35,343 nt of DNA from RGIG5472 sp051867635. Lineage in GTDB: Bacteria; Bacillota; Clostridia; Oscillospirales; Oscillospiraceae. Shown here one piece after another: positions 21,196-29,011 of the stretch. How positions within the stretch are numbered: position 1 is the first letter of the stretch; every line of letters starts with the position of its first letter. The stretch covers positions 1 to 35,343 of the forward strand of contig JBJDYT010000007.1 in NCBI GenBank assembly GCA_051867635.1. Direction: 5' to 3'. The position numbers and the translations under genes were made by a program. Under the pieces are notes generated by a model that ran no database searches, had not been told where the DNA came from, and saw only the letters and a program-made list of their open reading frames with translations.

Positions 21196-22440
21196 GTGAA
21201 GAAAACGCTGAAGGGATACGGCCTGCTGGGGCTGACGCTGTTTTGCACGGCGGCGGCGCTGCTGGTGTTCTATGACACGGTGTTTGCGAACAAGACGCTG
21301 CTGCTGTTCCTGCAGAAGCTGGGCGGCGCGCTGCAGCCCATTTTTATCGGCTGCTTCATCGCCTATCTGCTGCTTCCCATCACCAACAGCATCGACGGCT
21401 CGCTGCGCCTCTACGCCCGGCACATCGGCTGGGAGGGCAAGCGCCCCGGCCTTCTGCGGGCGGTCAGCCTGGCGCTGACCTGGCTGCTGGTGTGCATCGT
21501 GGGCTATATCCTGGTGAGCCTGATCCTGCCGCAGGTGGCCGAGAGCGTGCTGCAGCTGGCGGCCAACATGGAGAACTATTACAACAAGGTCTACGGCTGG
21601 GTCACCCGCCTGCTGGAGGACAACCCCGAGCTGGCGGCCTGGGTGCAGGAGCTGTTCCAAAACTACTACACCAACCTGCTGGACTGGGTGCGGGAGACGG
21701 CCGTCCCCGGCGCGCAGGCTCTGGTGGCGGCGCTGAGCGGCGGCATCTGGAGCTTTGTCAGCTTCGCCACGGACCTGGTGGTGGGCGTCATCGTCTCGGT
21801 CTATTTGCTGTATTCCAAGGAGAGCTGGAGCGCGGGACTGCGCCGGGCGCTGCGGGCGCTGTGCAGCGAGGAGTGGGAGGACCGCCTCCTGCGGGCCACC
21901 CATCGGGCGGACCGCATCTTCAGCGGTTTCATCCGGGGCAAGATCCTGGACTCCGCCATCATCGGACTGCTGTGCCTGGGAGGCTGTCTGCTGCTGAAGA
22001 TCCCCTACGCGCCGCTGGTGTCGGTCATCGTGGGCGTCACCAACGTGATCCCCTTCTTCGGTCCCTTCCTGGGGGCTGTCCCCAGCGGGCTGCTGATCCT
22101 GCTGGCGGACCCGCTGAAGTGCCTGACCTTCATCGTCATGATCGTGGTGCTGCAGCAGATCGACGGCAATATCCTCGGTCCCAGGATCCTGGGCGGCTCC
22201 ACAGGCTTGTCCAGCTTCTGGGTCATCGTGGCCATCCTGGTGGGCGGGAAGTTCTTCGGCCTGGCGGGCATGTTCTTCGGCGTGCCGGTCTTCGCCTGCC
22301 TCTACAGCCTCTTCGGCACGCTGGTGCGCTACCGGCTGGAGAAGAAGGGCATGTCCACGGAGCTGGAGGATTACGGCGAACGGACGCTGGCCGGCGACGA
22401 GCGCTCCGCCGGCGGCGCGGCGGACGCGCCCAAGGAATGA
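21196..22440 (+). CDS. AI-2E family transporter
   Basis: A 414-residue polytopic membrane protein of the AI-2E (formerly PerM, UPF0118) family, with about seven or eight membrane helices and a large extracellular loop near 115-185. The family includes a putative autoinducer-2 exporter and Na+/H+ antiporters, so the substrate is uncertain. Family sequence is clear in the C-terminal half: GFIRGKILDSAIIG, VTNVIPFFGPFLGAVP, QQIDGNILGPRILGGSTGLS and FFGVPVFA. The last 40 residues are polar. GTG 21196 is used with a weak GGGG-type site. The DUF3810 gene follows after 71 bp, possibly in the same operon. Confidence 0.93.
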   Translation: MKKTLKGYGLLGLTLFCTAAALLVFYDTVFANKTLLLFLQKLGGALQPIFIGCFIAYLLLPITNSIDGSLRLYARHIGWEGKRPGLLRAVSLALTWLLVCIVGYILVSLILPQVAESVLQLAANMENYYNKVYGWVTRLLEDNPELAAWVQELFQNYYTNLLDWVRETAVPGAQALVAALSGGIWSFVSFATDLVVGVIVSVYLLYSKESWSAGLRRALRALCSEEWEDRLLRATHRADRIFSGFIRGKILDSAIIGLLCLGGCLLLKIPYAPLVSVIVGVTNVIPFFGPFLGAVPSGLLILLADPLKCLTFIVMIVVLQQIDGNILGPRILGGSTGLSSFWVIVAILVGGKFFGLAGMFFGVPVFACLYSLFGTLVRYRLEKKGMSTELEDYGERTLAGDERSAGGAADAPKE

Positions 22441-22511
22441 TCCACCGGGAAGGACGCGGCGGCGCCCTCCCCTTTTTCTGAAAAGCCATCCACGGGAAAG
22501 GAGGGGACGCC

Positions 22512-23630
22512 GTGCGGCGGTTTTGCAGGGCATACCGCGGAAGGCTCTGCTGCCTGCTGGCGGCGGGGCTGCTCATAGCCGCGTTTGAAGTGAAAAAGGG
22601 CGACCGGGCGGCCATGAACGCCGCGGCGGCGGCCGTTGCGGACCCGGCCAGGGCCGCTATCTCGAAGCTGACCTATCTCGTGGACTTCTCCGTGATGGAG
22701 CTGGTGCTGGCGTTGGCGCTGGCGGCGGCGCTGGCCTATGTGGGCGTGACCCTCGCGCGGCTCATACGCCGGAAGGGGCGGCGGGGAAGCGTGCTGCTCT
22801 CCTTCTTCCTGACGGCGCTTTGCGCCTGCGCCGTCGTTTCAGCGGCGGCGGACTGGCTCTGGGGCGTGTATTACTACGCCGACGGGCTGCAGGAGCAAAG
22901 CGGCATCTACGCGGAAGGTGTGTCGGCGGAGGAACTGGAGCTGGTGACGCGGTACGCGGCGGCGCAGCTCTCCGCGGCGTCGGAGGGGGTGCCCCGGGAC
23001 GAAAACGGCTGCTTCGCCGCCTCCCGGGAGGAGATCTTCGCGGAGGCCGCGCGGGTCTATGATAACATCAGCCGCGAGCTGCCCTGCCTTGCCTACGCCG
23101 ACCGCACGCCCAAGCCGGTGCGGTTTTCCCGCGTCATGAGCTATCTGCGGCTCACTGGGGTGTACTTCTCCTTCACGGCGGAGGCGAATCTGAACGTGGA
23201 CAGCCCCGCCTGCATGCTCCCCGCCACCATCGCCCACGAGCTGGCCCACCAGCGGGGCTTCGCCTCGGAGAAGGAGTGCAACTTCGCGGCCGTGCTGGCG
23301 GCCACCACGGCGGACAGCCCGGTGTACCGCTATTCCGGCTGGCTCTCGGCCTATGTCTACCTCTCCAACGCCCTCTATTCGGTGGACCGGGAGCTTTGGC
23401 AGGCCATCCGGGATACGCTGCCGGAGGAGGTGCGCGCGGACCTGGACGCCAACAACGCCTACTGGGTCCCCTTCCGCGAAAGCCCGGTCTCAGAGGGCTA
23501 TCAGACGCTCTATGACGGCTATCTCAAGAACTACGGCCAGACCGAGGGCGTGCAGAGCTACGGCATGGTGGTGGAGCTGCTGACGGTCTATTACCGGGAC
23601 CGGGCGGCCGCCGCCCTGGCGGAGGGATGA
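22512..23630 (+). CDS. DUF3810-type membrane protein with HExxH (putative zinc metalloprotease)
   Basis: A 372-residue protein starting at a GTG with AAAGGAGG. Three hydrophobic helices (about 12-26, 62-82, 95-112) precede a large domain assumed extracytoplasmic. Residues 242-246 form HELAH in TIAHELAHQRGFASEKECN, a zincin metalloprotease motif; a glutamate a few residues later (E253 or E255) is a candidate third ligand. Length and layout match the DUF3810 family, whose function is not established. Its position after the AI-2E family gene (71 bp) and before DUF1847 (78 bp) suggests one transcript, but no functional link is known. Confidence 0.8.
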   Translation: MRRFCRAYRGRLCCLLAAGLLIAAFEVKKGDRAAMNAAAAAVADPARAAISKLTYLVDFSVMELVLALALAAALAYVGVTLARLIRRKGRRGSVLLSFFLTALCACAVVSAAADWLWGVYYYADGLQEQSGIYAEGVSAEELELVTRYAAAQLSAASEGVPRDENGCFAASREEIFAEAARVYDNISRELPCLAYADRTPKPVRFSRVMSYLRLTGVYFSFTAEANLNVDSPACMLPATIAHELAHQRGFASEKECNFAAVLAATTADSPVYRYSGWLSAYVYLSNALYSVDRELWQAIRDTLPEEVRADLDANNAYWVPFRESPVSEGYQTLYDGYLKNYGQTEGVQSYGMVVELLTVYYRDRAAAALAEG

Positions 23631-23708
23631 GAAAGCGGCGGGAAAGGCCCGCCGTGCCACAAAATCACATTACGCCGGGCCGCGCCCGGAGGAAAGGAAG
23701 CAAAGACC

Positions 23709-24353
23709 ATGGAGGACAAAAAAAGACTCTCCTGCATCGACTGCGCCGTCACCGCCTGCAACTGCCCGGAGGACCCCCATTACCCGGATTTCTGCCTCAC
23801 CACCGGCATGGACGAGGAGGTCCTGGCGGACGCCATGCGCTGCTATGAGCAGGAGGAGAACCGCCGGATCGCCGTCGCCGCCGCGGAGGTGGAGTATGAG
23901 TTTTACTGCCAGCACACCCGGGTGGAGGAGATCATGGACTTCGCGCGGAAGATCGGCGCGAAGAAGCTGGGCATCGCCACCTGCGTGGGGCTGATCCGGG
24001 AGGCGCAGACTTTGGCCCGGGTGCTGCGCCACCACGGCTTTGAGGTCTACGGCGCCGCCTGCAAGGCGGGCGCGCAGAAAAAGACCTCCGTGGGCATCCC
24101 GGAGAAGTGCGAGGCGCTGGGGGCCAATATGTGCAATCCCATCCTGCAGGCGAAGCTGCTGAACGCCGCTAAGACGGACCTGAACATCGTGGTGGGCCTG
24201 TGCGTGGGGCATGACAGCCTGTTTTACAAGTACTCCGACGCCCCCGTCACCACCTGCGTCACCAAGGACCGGGTGCTGGGCCATAACCCGGTGGCAGCGC
24301 TCTACGGCGCGGAGTTCTATTACAAAAAGAAGCTGTTTGGCGAGACAAAATGA
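23709..24353 (+). CDS. DUF1847 family cysteine-rich protein
   Basis: A 214-residue soluble protein of the DUF1847 family. The N terminus has a probable metal site built from C9, C12, C17, C19 and C29 (CIDCAVTACNCP, then DFC). A Rossmann-like region follows (KLGIATCVGLIREAQ, FEVYGAACKAG) with further cysteines, including VVGLCVGHDSLF and TTCVTKDRVLGHNP. Cysteine content in an anaerobe suggests a metal or Fe-S cofactor; no reaction is known to me. ATG 23709 follows GGAGGAAAGGA. A strong terminator lies just after the stop. Confidence 0.85.
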   Translation: MEDKKRLSCIDCAVTACNCPEDPHYPDFCLTTGMDEEVLADAMRCYEQEENRRIAVAAAEVEYEFYCQHTRVEEIMDFARKIGAKKLGIATCVGLIREAQTLARVLRHHGFEVYGAACKAGAQKKTSVGIPEKCEALGANMCNPILQAKLLNAAKTDLNIVVGLCVGHDSLFYKYSDAPVTTCVTKDRVLGHNPVAALYGAEFYYKKKLFGETK

Positions 24354-24359
24354 CGGACG

Positions 24360-24389
24360 GCGCGGCGGGACGACCCGCCGCGCTTTTTT
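24360..24389 (+). terminator. Terminator after the DUF1847 gene
   Basis: A 10-bp stem GCGCGGCGGG/CCCGCCGCGC (24360-24369, 24374-24383) with loop ACGA and six T. Confidence 0.92.
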
Positions 24390-24481
24390 CCGCCGCAACT
24401 GAAACGTACAGCTTTTGTCAGCCCCGGTTGGTGGTGTGGGCCGCCGGGGGAGGCTATACTGTGGGAAAAGAGGTGAAAAAT

Positions 24482-24922
24482 ATGAAAAGTATGATCTCTC
24501 AGAATCTGCGCGCGCTCCGCGCCCGGCTGGGCCTGTCTCAGGAGGCCGCGGCGGAGCGGGTGGGCGTATCCCGTCAGGCGCTGGGCAAGTGGGAGACGGG
24601 AGAATCGGCCCCGGACCTGCAAAGCTGCCTGGCTCTGGCGGAGCTGTACGGCGTGACGCTGGACGCGCTTGTGCAGTACAGCCAGGAGGAAGGGGGGGTG
24701 CCCATCCCGCCGAAGAAGAAGCACGCCTTCGGCCTTGTCACCGTGGGCGAGCGGGGGCAGATCGTCATCCCCCAGAAGGCCCGGAAGATCTTCGACCTCA
24801 AGGCAGGCGACCAGCTGCTGGTGCTGGGCGACGAGGAGCAGGGCCTGGCCCTGCTGAAGGCCGAATGGATGGTGGAGATGGCGGAGCAGCTCCGCAACCG
24901 GAGAGGGGGCGAGCAGGCATGA
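24482..24922 (+). CDS. XRE HTH regulator fused to an AbrB/SpoVT-type domain
   Basis: A 146-residue regulator with two DNA-binding folds. An XRE helix-turn-helix (about 6-62, LSQEAAAERVGVSRQALGKW) is joined by a basic, proline-rich linker (72-81) to a swapped-hairpin AbrB-type domain (about 84-128) showing VGERGQIVIPQKARKIFDLK. The gene heads an operon: its stop overlaps the ABC ATPase start (ATGA). It probably controls that exporter, possibly on sensing its substrate. GAGGTG precedes ATG 24482. A TATACT box lies at 24455-24460 without a good -35, which suggests activator-dependent transcription. Confidence 0.88.
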   Translation: MKSMISQNLRALRARLGLSQEAAAERVGVSRQALGKWETGESAPDLQSCLALAELYGVTLDALVQYSQEEGGVPIPPKKKHAFGLVTVGERGQIVIPQKARKIFDLKAGDQLLVLGDEEQGLALLKAEWMVEMAEQLRNRRGGEQA

Positions 24923-25653
24923 ACGCCATTGAGATCCGGGACCTGACCAAGCGCTACGGGGACAAGACGGCGGTGGACCGGCTGAGCCTGACGGTGGAGC
25001 GGGGCGAGCTGATGGCCCTGCTGGGCGTGAACGGCGCGGGAAAGACCACCACCATCCGTATGCTCTCCTGCCTCACCGCGCCGGAGGAGGGGGACGCCCT
25101 CGTGCTTGGGCGGAGCATCCGCAGGGAGCCGCAGGCAGTGAAAGCGCTGCTGGGCGTTTCGCCCCAGGAGACCGCCATAGCCCCCAATCTGACGGTGCGG
25201 GAGAATCTGGAGCTGATGGCGGGCGTCCACGGGATGCCGGCGGCGCGCCGCCGGGAGAAGGCGGCGGAGCTGCTGGAGCGTTTTTCCCTCACGCCGGTGG
25301 CAAAGCAAAAAAGCAGGACCCTCTCCGGCGGCTGGCAGCGGCGGCTCAGCATTGCCATGGCGCTGGTGGGCGAGCCGGAGGTGCTGTTCCTGGACGAGCC
25401 GACGCTGGGGCTGGACGTGCTGGCGCGGCGGGAGCTGTGGGACCTGATCCGGGAGCTGTCGGGCCGGGTCACCATCCTGCTCACCACCCACTACATGGAG
25501 GAGGCGGAGGCCCTGTCTGACCGGGTGGCTGTTCTGGGGGAGGGGCGGCTCCGGGCGCTGGGTACGGCGGCAGAGCTGATGCAGCGCGCCGGCGCGGGCA
25601 GCATGGAGGACGCTTTTCTCCATTTCGCCCGGGAAAGGGGGGAGCAGGCATGA
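24919..25653 (+). CDS. ABC transporter ATP-binding protein (ABC-2 exporter type)
   Basis: A 244-residue ATPase subunit with all expected motifs: Walker A GVNGAGKTTT (36-45), a Q-loop at SPQET (81-85), signature LSGGW (135-139), Walker B VLFLDEPT (155-162, E160 catalytic) and switch His in LTTHYMEEAEAL. The sequence type matches drug, lipid or peptide exporters of the CcmA/NatA class. It overlaps the regulator gene upstream and the permease downstream by 4 bp each, so all three are translationally coupled. The substrate is unknown. Confidence 0.95.
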   Translation: MNAIEIRDLTKRYGDKTAVDRLSLTVERGELMALLGVNGAGKTTTIRMLSCLTAPEEGDALVLGRSIRREPQAVKALLGVSPQETAIAPNLTVRENLELMAGVHGMPAARRREKAAELLERFSLTPVAKQKSRTLSGGWQRRLSIAMALVGEPEVLFLDEPTLGLDVLARRELWDLIRELSGRVTILLTTHYMEEAEALSDRVAVLGEGRLRALGTAAELMQRAGAGSMEDAFLHFARERGEQA

Positions 25654-26378
25654 GGATGCGCGTTTTTGCCCTGCGCACGGCAAAGGAGATCCTGCGGGAC
25701 CCGCTGAATCTGGCCTTTGGCCTTGGCTTTCCGGCGGTGCTGCTGTTGCTGCTCACCGCTATCGGGCGCAACGTGCCGGTGGAGATGTTTCCCCTCGCGG
25801 AGCTGACGCCGGGCGTCTCGGTGTTCAGCCTGTCGTTTTTCACCCTGTTTTCCGCCCAGCTGGTGGCAAAGGATCGCGCCAGCGCCTTTGCCGCGCGGCT
25901 CTTTACCACGCCCATGACCGCCTGGGACTTCATCCTGGGCTACACGCTGCCGCTGCTGCCCATGGCTCTGGCCCAGAGCCTGCTTTGCTACGCGCTGGCG
26001 GCGGCGCTGGGCCTGCCGCTGACGGGAGGTATTCTCGCCGCGGTGGGAGCGGCCCTCCTCGGGGCGCTGTTCTTCATCGGCCTCGGCCTCGCCTGCGGCA
26101 GCGTCATGACCGTGGCGCAGGTGGGCGGCTTCTGCGGCGCGGTGCTGACGAATCTCGCCGGCTGGCTCAGCGGCACCTGGTTCTCTCCGGCGCTGGTGGG
26201 CGGCTGGTTCCAGCGTCTGGCGGAGTGCCTGCCCTTCCTGCGGCTCACGGAGCTCTGCCGCGCGGCTCTGGCAAAAGACGCCGCGGCGGCGACGCCTCAC
26301 CTGCCCTGGGCGCTGGGTTATATCGCGCTGGCGCTGCTCCTTGCCGTGCCGCTGTTTCGCCGTACCATGCGGCGCTGA
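25650..26378 (+). CDS. ABC-2 type transporter permease
   Basis: A 242-residue membrane protein with about six helices, the permease partner of the preceding ATPase. The N-terminal amphipathic segment (VFALRTAKEILRDPLNLAFG) before the first helix and the hydrophobic C-terminal pair are typical of the ABC-2 family, and FTTPMTAWDFILGYTLPLL is a characteristic central segment. It probably dimerises with the ATPase to export a hydrophobic compound. ATG 25650 overlaps the ATPase stop. The unit ends at a strong terminator. Confidence 0.92.
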   Translation: MRMRVFALRTAKEILRDPLNLAFGLGFPAVLLLLLTAIGRNVPVEMFPLAELTPGVSVFSLSFFTLFSAQLVAKDRASAFAARLFTTPMTAWDFILGYTLPLLPMALAQSLLCYALAAALGLPLTGGILAAVGAALLGALFFIGLGLACGSVMTVAQVGGFCGAVLTNLAGWLSGTWFSPALVGGWFQRLAECLPFLRLTELCRAALAKDAAAATPHLPWALGYIALALLLAVPLFRRTMRR

Positions 26379-26385
26379 ACGAAAA

Positions 26386-26415
26386 AAGACCCGCCGGGGA
26401 ACCCCGGCGGGTCTT
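26386..26415. terminator. Bidirectional terminator between the ABC operon and recR
   Basis: A 13-14 bp stem AAGACCCGCCGGGG with its partner (26386-26399, 26402-26415) is preceded by an A run, which gives a strong T tract on the minus strand for recR. On the plus strand T5 follows later, at 26420-26424. Confidence 0.85.
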
Positions 26416-26446
26416 GCGGTTTTTACAGAGACAAGGGCACGGGACG

Positions 26447-27046
26447 TTACAGCTCCCGGCGGCCCTCCAGCGCCCGCAGGAGCGTGGCGTCGTCCGCGAA
26501 TTCCAGGTGCCCGCCCACGGGGATGCCGTAGGCGAGGCGGGTGACGCGCACGTCAAAGGGCTTTAAGAGCCTCGCGAGGTACATGGCGGTGGCTTCGCCC
26601 TCCGTGTCGGGGTTGGTGGCCATGATGACCTCCCGCACGCCGCCGGCGGCCACCCGGTCCACCAGGGACTTGATCTGCAGATCGTCCGGCCCCACATGGT
26701 TCATGGGGGAGATGACGCCGTGCAGCACATGGTAGCGGCCCCGGTACTCCCGCGTCCGCTCCATGGCCACCACGTCCCTGGGGTCCGCCACCACGCAGAT
26801 GAGCCCCGCGTCCCGCTTGTCAGACGCGCAGATGGGGCAAAGCCCCCCGGCGGTCAGGTTCTGGCACACGGGACAGCAGGTGACGTTGTGCTTGGCCTCC
26901 ATGATGGCGTCGGCAAAGGCCTGGGCCTCCGACTCCGGCAGGCCCAGCACATAGAAGGCCAGACGCTGGGCGGACTTGCCGCCGATGCCCGGCAGCCGCG
27001 CGAACTGCTCCACCAGATTTTCCAGCGGTGCGGGGAAATATTCCAT
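26447..27046 (-). CDS. recR: Recombination protein RecR
   Basis: A 199-residue DNA-repair protein acting with RecO and RecF to load RecA at gaps. The N-terminal helix-hairpin-helix LARLPGIGGKSAQRLA-type segment (about 14-30) is followed by a C4 zinc site (C58, C61, C70, C73) and a Toprim domain (VVADPRDVVAMER, later ATNPDTEGEATAMYLARLL). The C-terminal Walker-B-like GIPVGGHLEFADD is diagnostic. The length is exactly typical. GGGAGAG precedes ATG 27046. It follows rpe by 29 bp on the same strand; the usual dnaX neighbour is absent here. Confidence 0.97.
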   Translation of the reverse strand: MEYFPAPLENLVEQFARLPGIGGKSAQRLAFYVLGLPESEAQAFADAIMEAKHNVTCCPVCQNLTAGGLCPICASDKRDAGLICVVADPRDVVAMERTREYRGRYHVLHGVISPMNHVGPDDLQIKSLVDRVAAGGVREVIMATNPDTEGEATAMYLARLLKPFDVRVTRLAYGIPVGGHLEFADDATLLRALEGRREL

Positions 27047-27075
27047 AAGCCAGTCTCTCCCTTACAAAAGCGTTT

Positions 27076-27720
27076 TCAGCCCCGCAGCGCCGCGATGCGG
27101 CCGGGGATGTCCGCCGCGCCGTAGACGGCGCTGCCAGCCACCAGCACGTTGGCGCCGGCGTCGATGCAAGTACGGCAGGTGTCGGGACCCACGCCGCCGT
27201 CCACCTCCAGCTCGCAGGCGGGATTCTCGGCGTCGATAAAGCCGCGGATGGCCCGGACCTTCGGCATCATGTCCTCCATGAAGCGCTGCCCGCCGAAGCC
27301 GGGCTCCACCGTCATGACCAGGATCATCTCCACCTCGTGCAGGAAGGGAAGCACCGCCTCCGCCGGCGTTTTCGGCTTCACCACCACGCCGGCCTTTTTG
27401 CCCTTGGCGTGGATAAGGCGCAGGGCCTCATGGATATTCTCCTCCGTGTCCGCCTCCACATGGCAGGTCACGATGTCTGCTCCCGCGTCGCAGAAGCGCT
27501 CCACATACCGCACCGGGCGGTCGATCATGAGATGCACGTCCAGCGGCAGGGCCGTCACCGGGCGGATGGACTTCACCACCGGGATGCCGATGGAGATGTT
27601 GGGGACGAAGAGGCCGTCCATCACGTCCACATGGACATAGTCGGCGGTGGCGATACGCTGGATGTCCCGCTGGAGGTTCGCAAAGTCGGCGGAGAGGATG
27701 GAGGGAGCGATCTTGATCAT
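27076..27720 (-). CDS. rpe: Ribulose-phosphate 3-epimerase
   Basis: A 214-residue TIM-barrel enzyme that interconverts ribulose 5-phosphate and xylulose 5-phosphate in the pentose phosphate pathway. The metal ligands and catalytic aspartates are in APSILSADF, HVDVMDGLFVPN and LDVHLMI. VEPGFGGQ forms the mobile loop, and DGGV (later VAGSAVY) binds phosphate. The length is standard. ATG 27720 is chosen because AGAAGGAA precedes it and homology begins MIKIAPSILSADF; the open frame extends 70 codons upstream through the leader without family sequence. It is the first gene of an rpe-recR unit. Confidence 0.97.
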   Translation of the reverse strand: MIKIAPSILSADFANLQRDIQRIATADYVHVDVMDGLFVPNISIGIPVVKSIRPVTALPLDVHLMIDRPVRYVERFCDAGADIVTCHVEADTEENIHEALRLIHAKGKKAGVVVKPKTPAEAVLPFLHEVEMILVMTVEPGFGGQRFMEDMMPKVRAIRGFIDAENPACELEVDGGVGPDTCRTCIDAGANVLVAGSAVYGAADIPGRIAALRG

Positions 27721-27938
27721 GTCGGATTCCTTCTCTTTCTGGCGCGCGCCCGTCACGGCCGCGGCGCGGATGACATACACTGGCATGGAGCGGCAGACAG
27801 CGCGGACGCGGCGATCTGAGTTTACCGCGCAGCTCCGGCCCCCGGCCGCGGCCGCAGAGCGCCGCTCGTTTTCATAGGGCGCCGGAGGGGCCCTCCGGCG
27901 CCCGCCGGGTCGTCGGGCGTTTTTCCACATATACAGGC

Positions 27939-27967
27939 ATTATAGCAAATCCCTCCGCCGATTACAA
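27939..27967 (-). promoter_or_regulatory. Promoter of rpe-recR
   Basis: Minus-strand TTGTAA (complement 27962-27967), a 17-bp spacer and consensus TATAAT (complement 27939-27944). Confidence 0.8.
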
Positions 27968-28022
27968 GGACGAGCCCGGGGGAAGGCCGCGGCCGGAAAC
28001 GAAAAAGTTTACAATTAACCGC

Positions 28023-28051
28023 TTTATTCCTGCGCCGCTTTACTGTATGAT
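28023..28051 (+). promoter_or_regulatory. Candidate promoter of the zinc-ribbon membrane gene
   Basis: TTTATT (28023-28028), a 17-bp spacer and TATGAT (28046-28051), 71 bp before ATG 28123. Confidence 0.45.
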
Positions 28052-28122
28052 GCTTTCACAGGCAGTCCGCTCCCCGCCCCCGGCGGCCCGCGGGCGCCCC
28101 GAACACAGAAAGAAGGAACGAT

Positions 28123-28548
28123 ATGTCTTTTTTCCAGAAGCTTCGCGGCGCGCTGGCGCGCTTCATGTACGGGCGCTACGGCAACGATACGCTGAATCAG
28201 TTCCTCTGCGTGCTGATCCTGGTGCTGTATGTGCTGGGGCTGTTTTTGAGCTGGGTGCCGGTACTGGGGACGGTGCTGTTCTACCTGCCCACGGTGCTGT
28301 GGCTGGTGGTGCTGTTCCGCATGCTCTCCAGGAACTATGAGAAGCGGCGGCGGGAGAACGCGTGGCTCCTCTCCTGGTGGGGCCCGCTGAAGAACTCGGT
28401 CCGGCGGCGCAGGGACCGGATGCGGGACCGGGAGCACAAGTATTTTACCTGCCGCGGCTGCGGTACGGTGTGCCGCGTGCCCAGGGGCCGGGGAAAGATC
28501 ATCATTACCTGCCCCCGCTGCGGCCGGGAGATACGGGGAAAGAGCTGA
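28123..28548 (+). CDS. Small membrane protein with C-terminal zinc ribbon
   Basis: A 141-residue protein of unknown function. Two membrane helices (about 26-43 and 48-68) form a hairpin. A strongly basic stretch (RRRRDRMRDREHK, about 94-106) leads to a C-terminal zinc ribbon with C110-x2-C113 (CRGC) and C130-x2-C133 (CPRC). The ribbon faces the cytosol if the basic residues follow the positive-inside rule, and could bind nucleic acid or protein. AGAAGGAA precedes ATG 28123. It appears monocistronic. Confidence 0.78.
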   Translation: MSFFQKLRGALARFMYGRYGNDTLNQFLCVLILVLYVLGLFLSWVPVLGTVLFYLPTVLWLVVLFRMLSRNYEKRRRENAWLLSWWGPLKNSVRRRRDRMRDREHKYFTCRGCGTVCRVPRGRGKIIITCPRCGREIRGKS

Positions 28549-28571
28549 GGACGCTTTGACCCTGCCGGGGC

Positions 28572-28600
28572 TTGCAATCCCGCGCCGGATTTGATATAGT
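28572..28600 (+). promoter_or_regulatory. Promoter of the PepSY lipoprotein gene
   Basis: TTGCAA (28572-28577), a 17-bp spacer and TATAGT (28595-28600), 39 bp before ATG 28640. Confidence 0.75.
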
Positions 28601-28639
28601 ACGGGCGTGGGAAAGAGAAACTGGGAAAGGAGCGAGCCT

Positions 28640-28945
28640 ATGAAAAAGATCATCGCGCTGGCGCTGGCGGCGGTGCTGGTGCTGGCGCTGACCGCCTGCG
28701 GCAGCAAGGATTTCGACCGGGGCGACAACGGTTATCTCACCGAGGACGCGGCCAAGGCTGTGGCGGCCCAGAGCGTGGGCTACCAGGCGGACGAGGTGGA
28801 CTTCACCGAGTCGGCCTTCGAGGGCGACGAGGCCGGCGGCGACGAAGAGGCGTACTACCGCTTCGCCTTTACCGACGGCGTGGCAGAGTACAGCTGCCGG
28901 GTCGACGCCACGCAGGGCACGGTGCTGGAATCCGGCGCCAACTAA
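28640..28945 (+). CDS. Small PepSY-like lipoprotein
   Basis: A 101-residue predicted lipoprotein. The signal peptide ends in lipobox LTAC. The mature part is a single PepSY-like domain: LTEDAAKAVAAQSVG, a variable acidic middle, YYRFAFTDGVAEYSCRVDA and a TGxVL-like ending (TQGTVLES). PepSY domains are thought to modulate extracytoplasmic proteases; this single-domain form is of unknown role. AAAGGAG precedes ATG 28640; the frame is open 11 codons further upstream without a site. A strong terminator shared with the convergent HD gene follows. Confidence 0.8.
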   Translation: MKKIIALALAAVLVLALTACGSKDFDRGDNGYLTEDAAKAVAAQSVGYQADEVDFTESAFEGDEAGGDEEAYYRFAFTDGVAEYSCRVDATQGTVLESGAN

Positions 28946-28969
28946 GGGCGCGGACGCGCGGCAAAGAAG

Positions 28970-29005
28970 AAAAGGGGCCTCCGCCCATGGCGGAGGCCCC
29001 TTTTT
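28970..29005. terminator. Bidirectional terminator between the PepSY lipoprotein and HD genes
   Basis: Stem GGGGCCTCCGCC with its partner (28974-28985, 28989-29000), flanked by four A and five T. Confidence 0.92.
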
Positions 29006-29011
29006 AGGCTT

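Larger units (their letters stand above)
27721..28122. other. Divergent intergenic region with a 210-nt rpe leader
   Basis: About 400 bp without a supportable gene. The minus-strand rpe promoter (27939-27967) gives a transcribed leader of about 210 nt. That leader contains a 12-bp hairpin GGGCGCCGGAGG with its partner (27877-27888, 27892-27903) and a GC-rich stretch near 27840-27860. The leader matches no riboswitch class I recognise. The right part holds the candidate promoter (28023-28051) of the zinc-ribbon gene. Confidence 0.6.

Noticed and set aside
27721..27930. N-terminal extension of rpe by 70 codons
   Set aside because: Basic Arg/Ala-rich translation of the GC-rich leader; Rpe proteins start at the APSIL strand and the inner ATG has the ribosome site.
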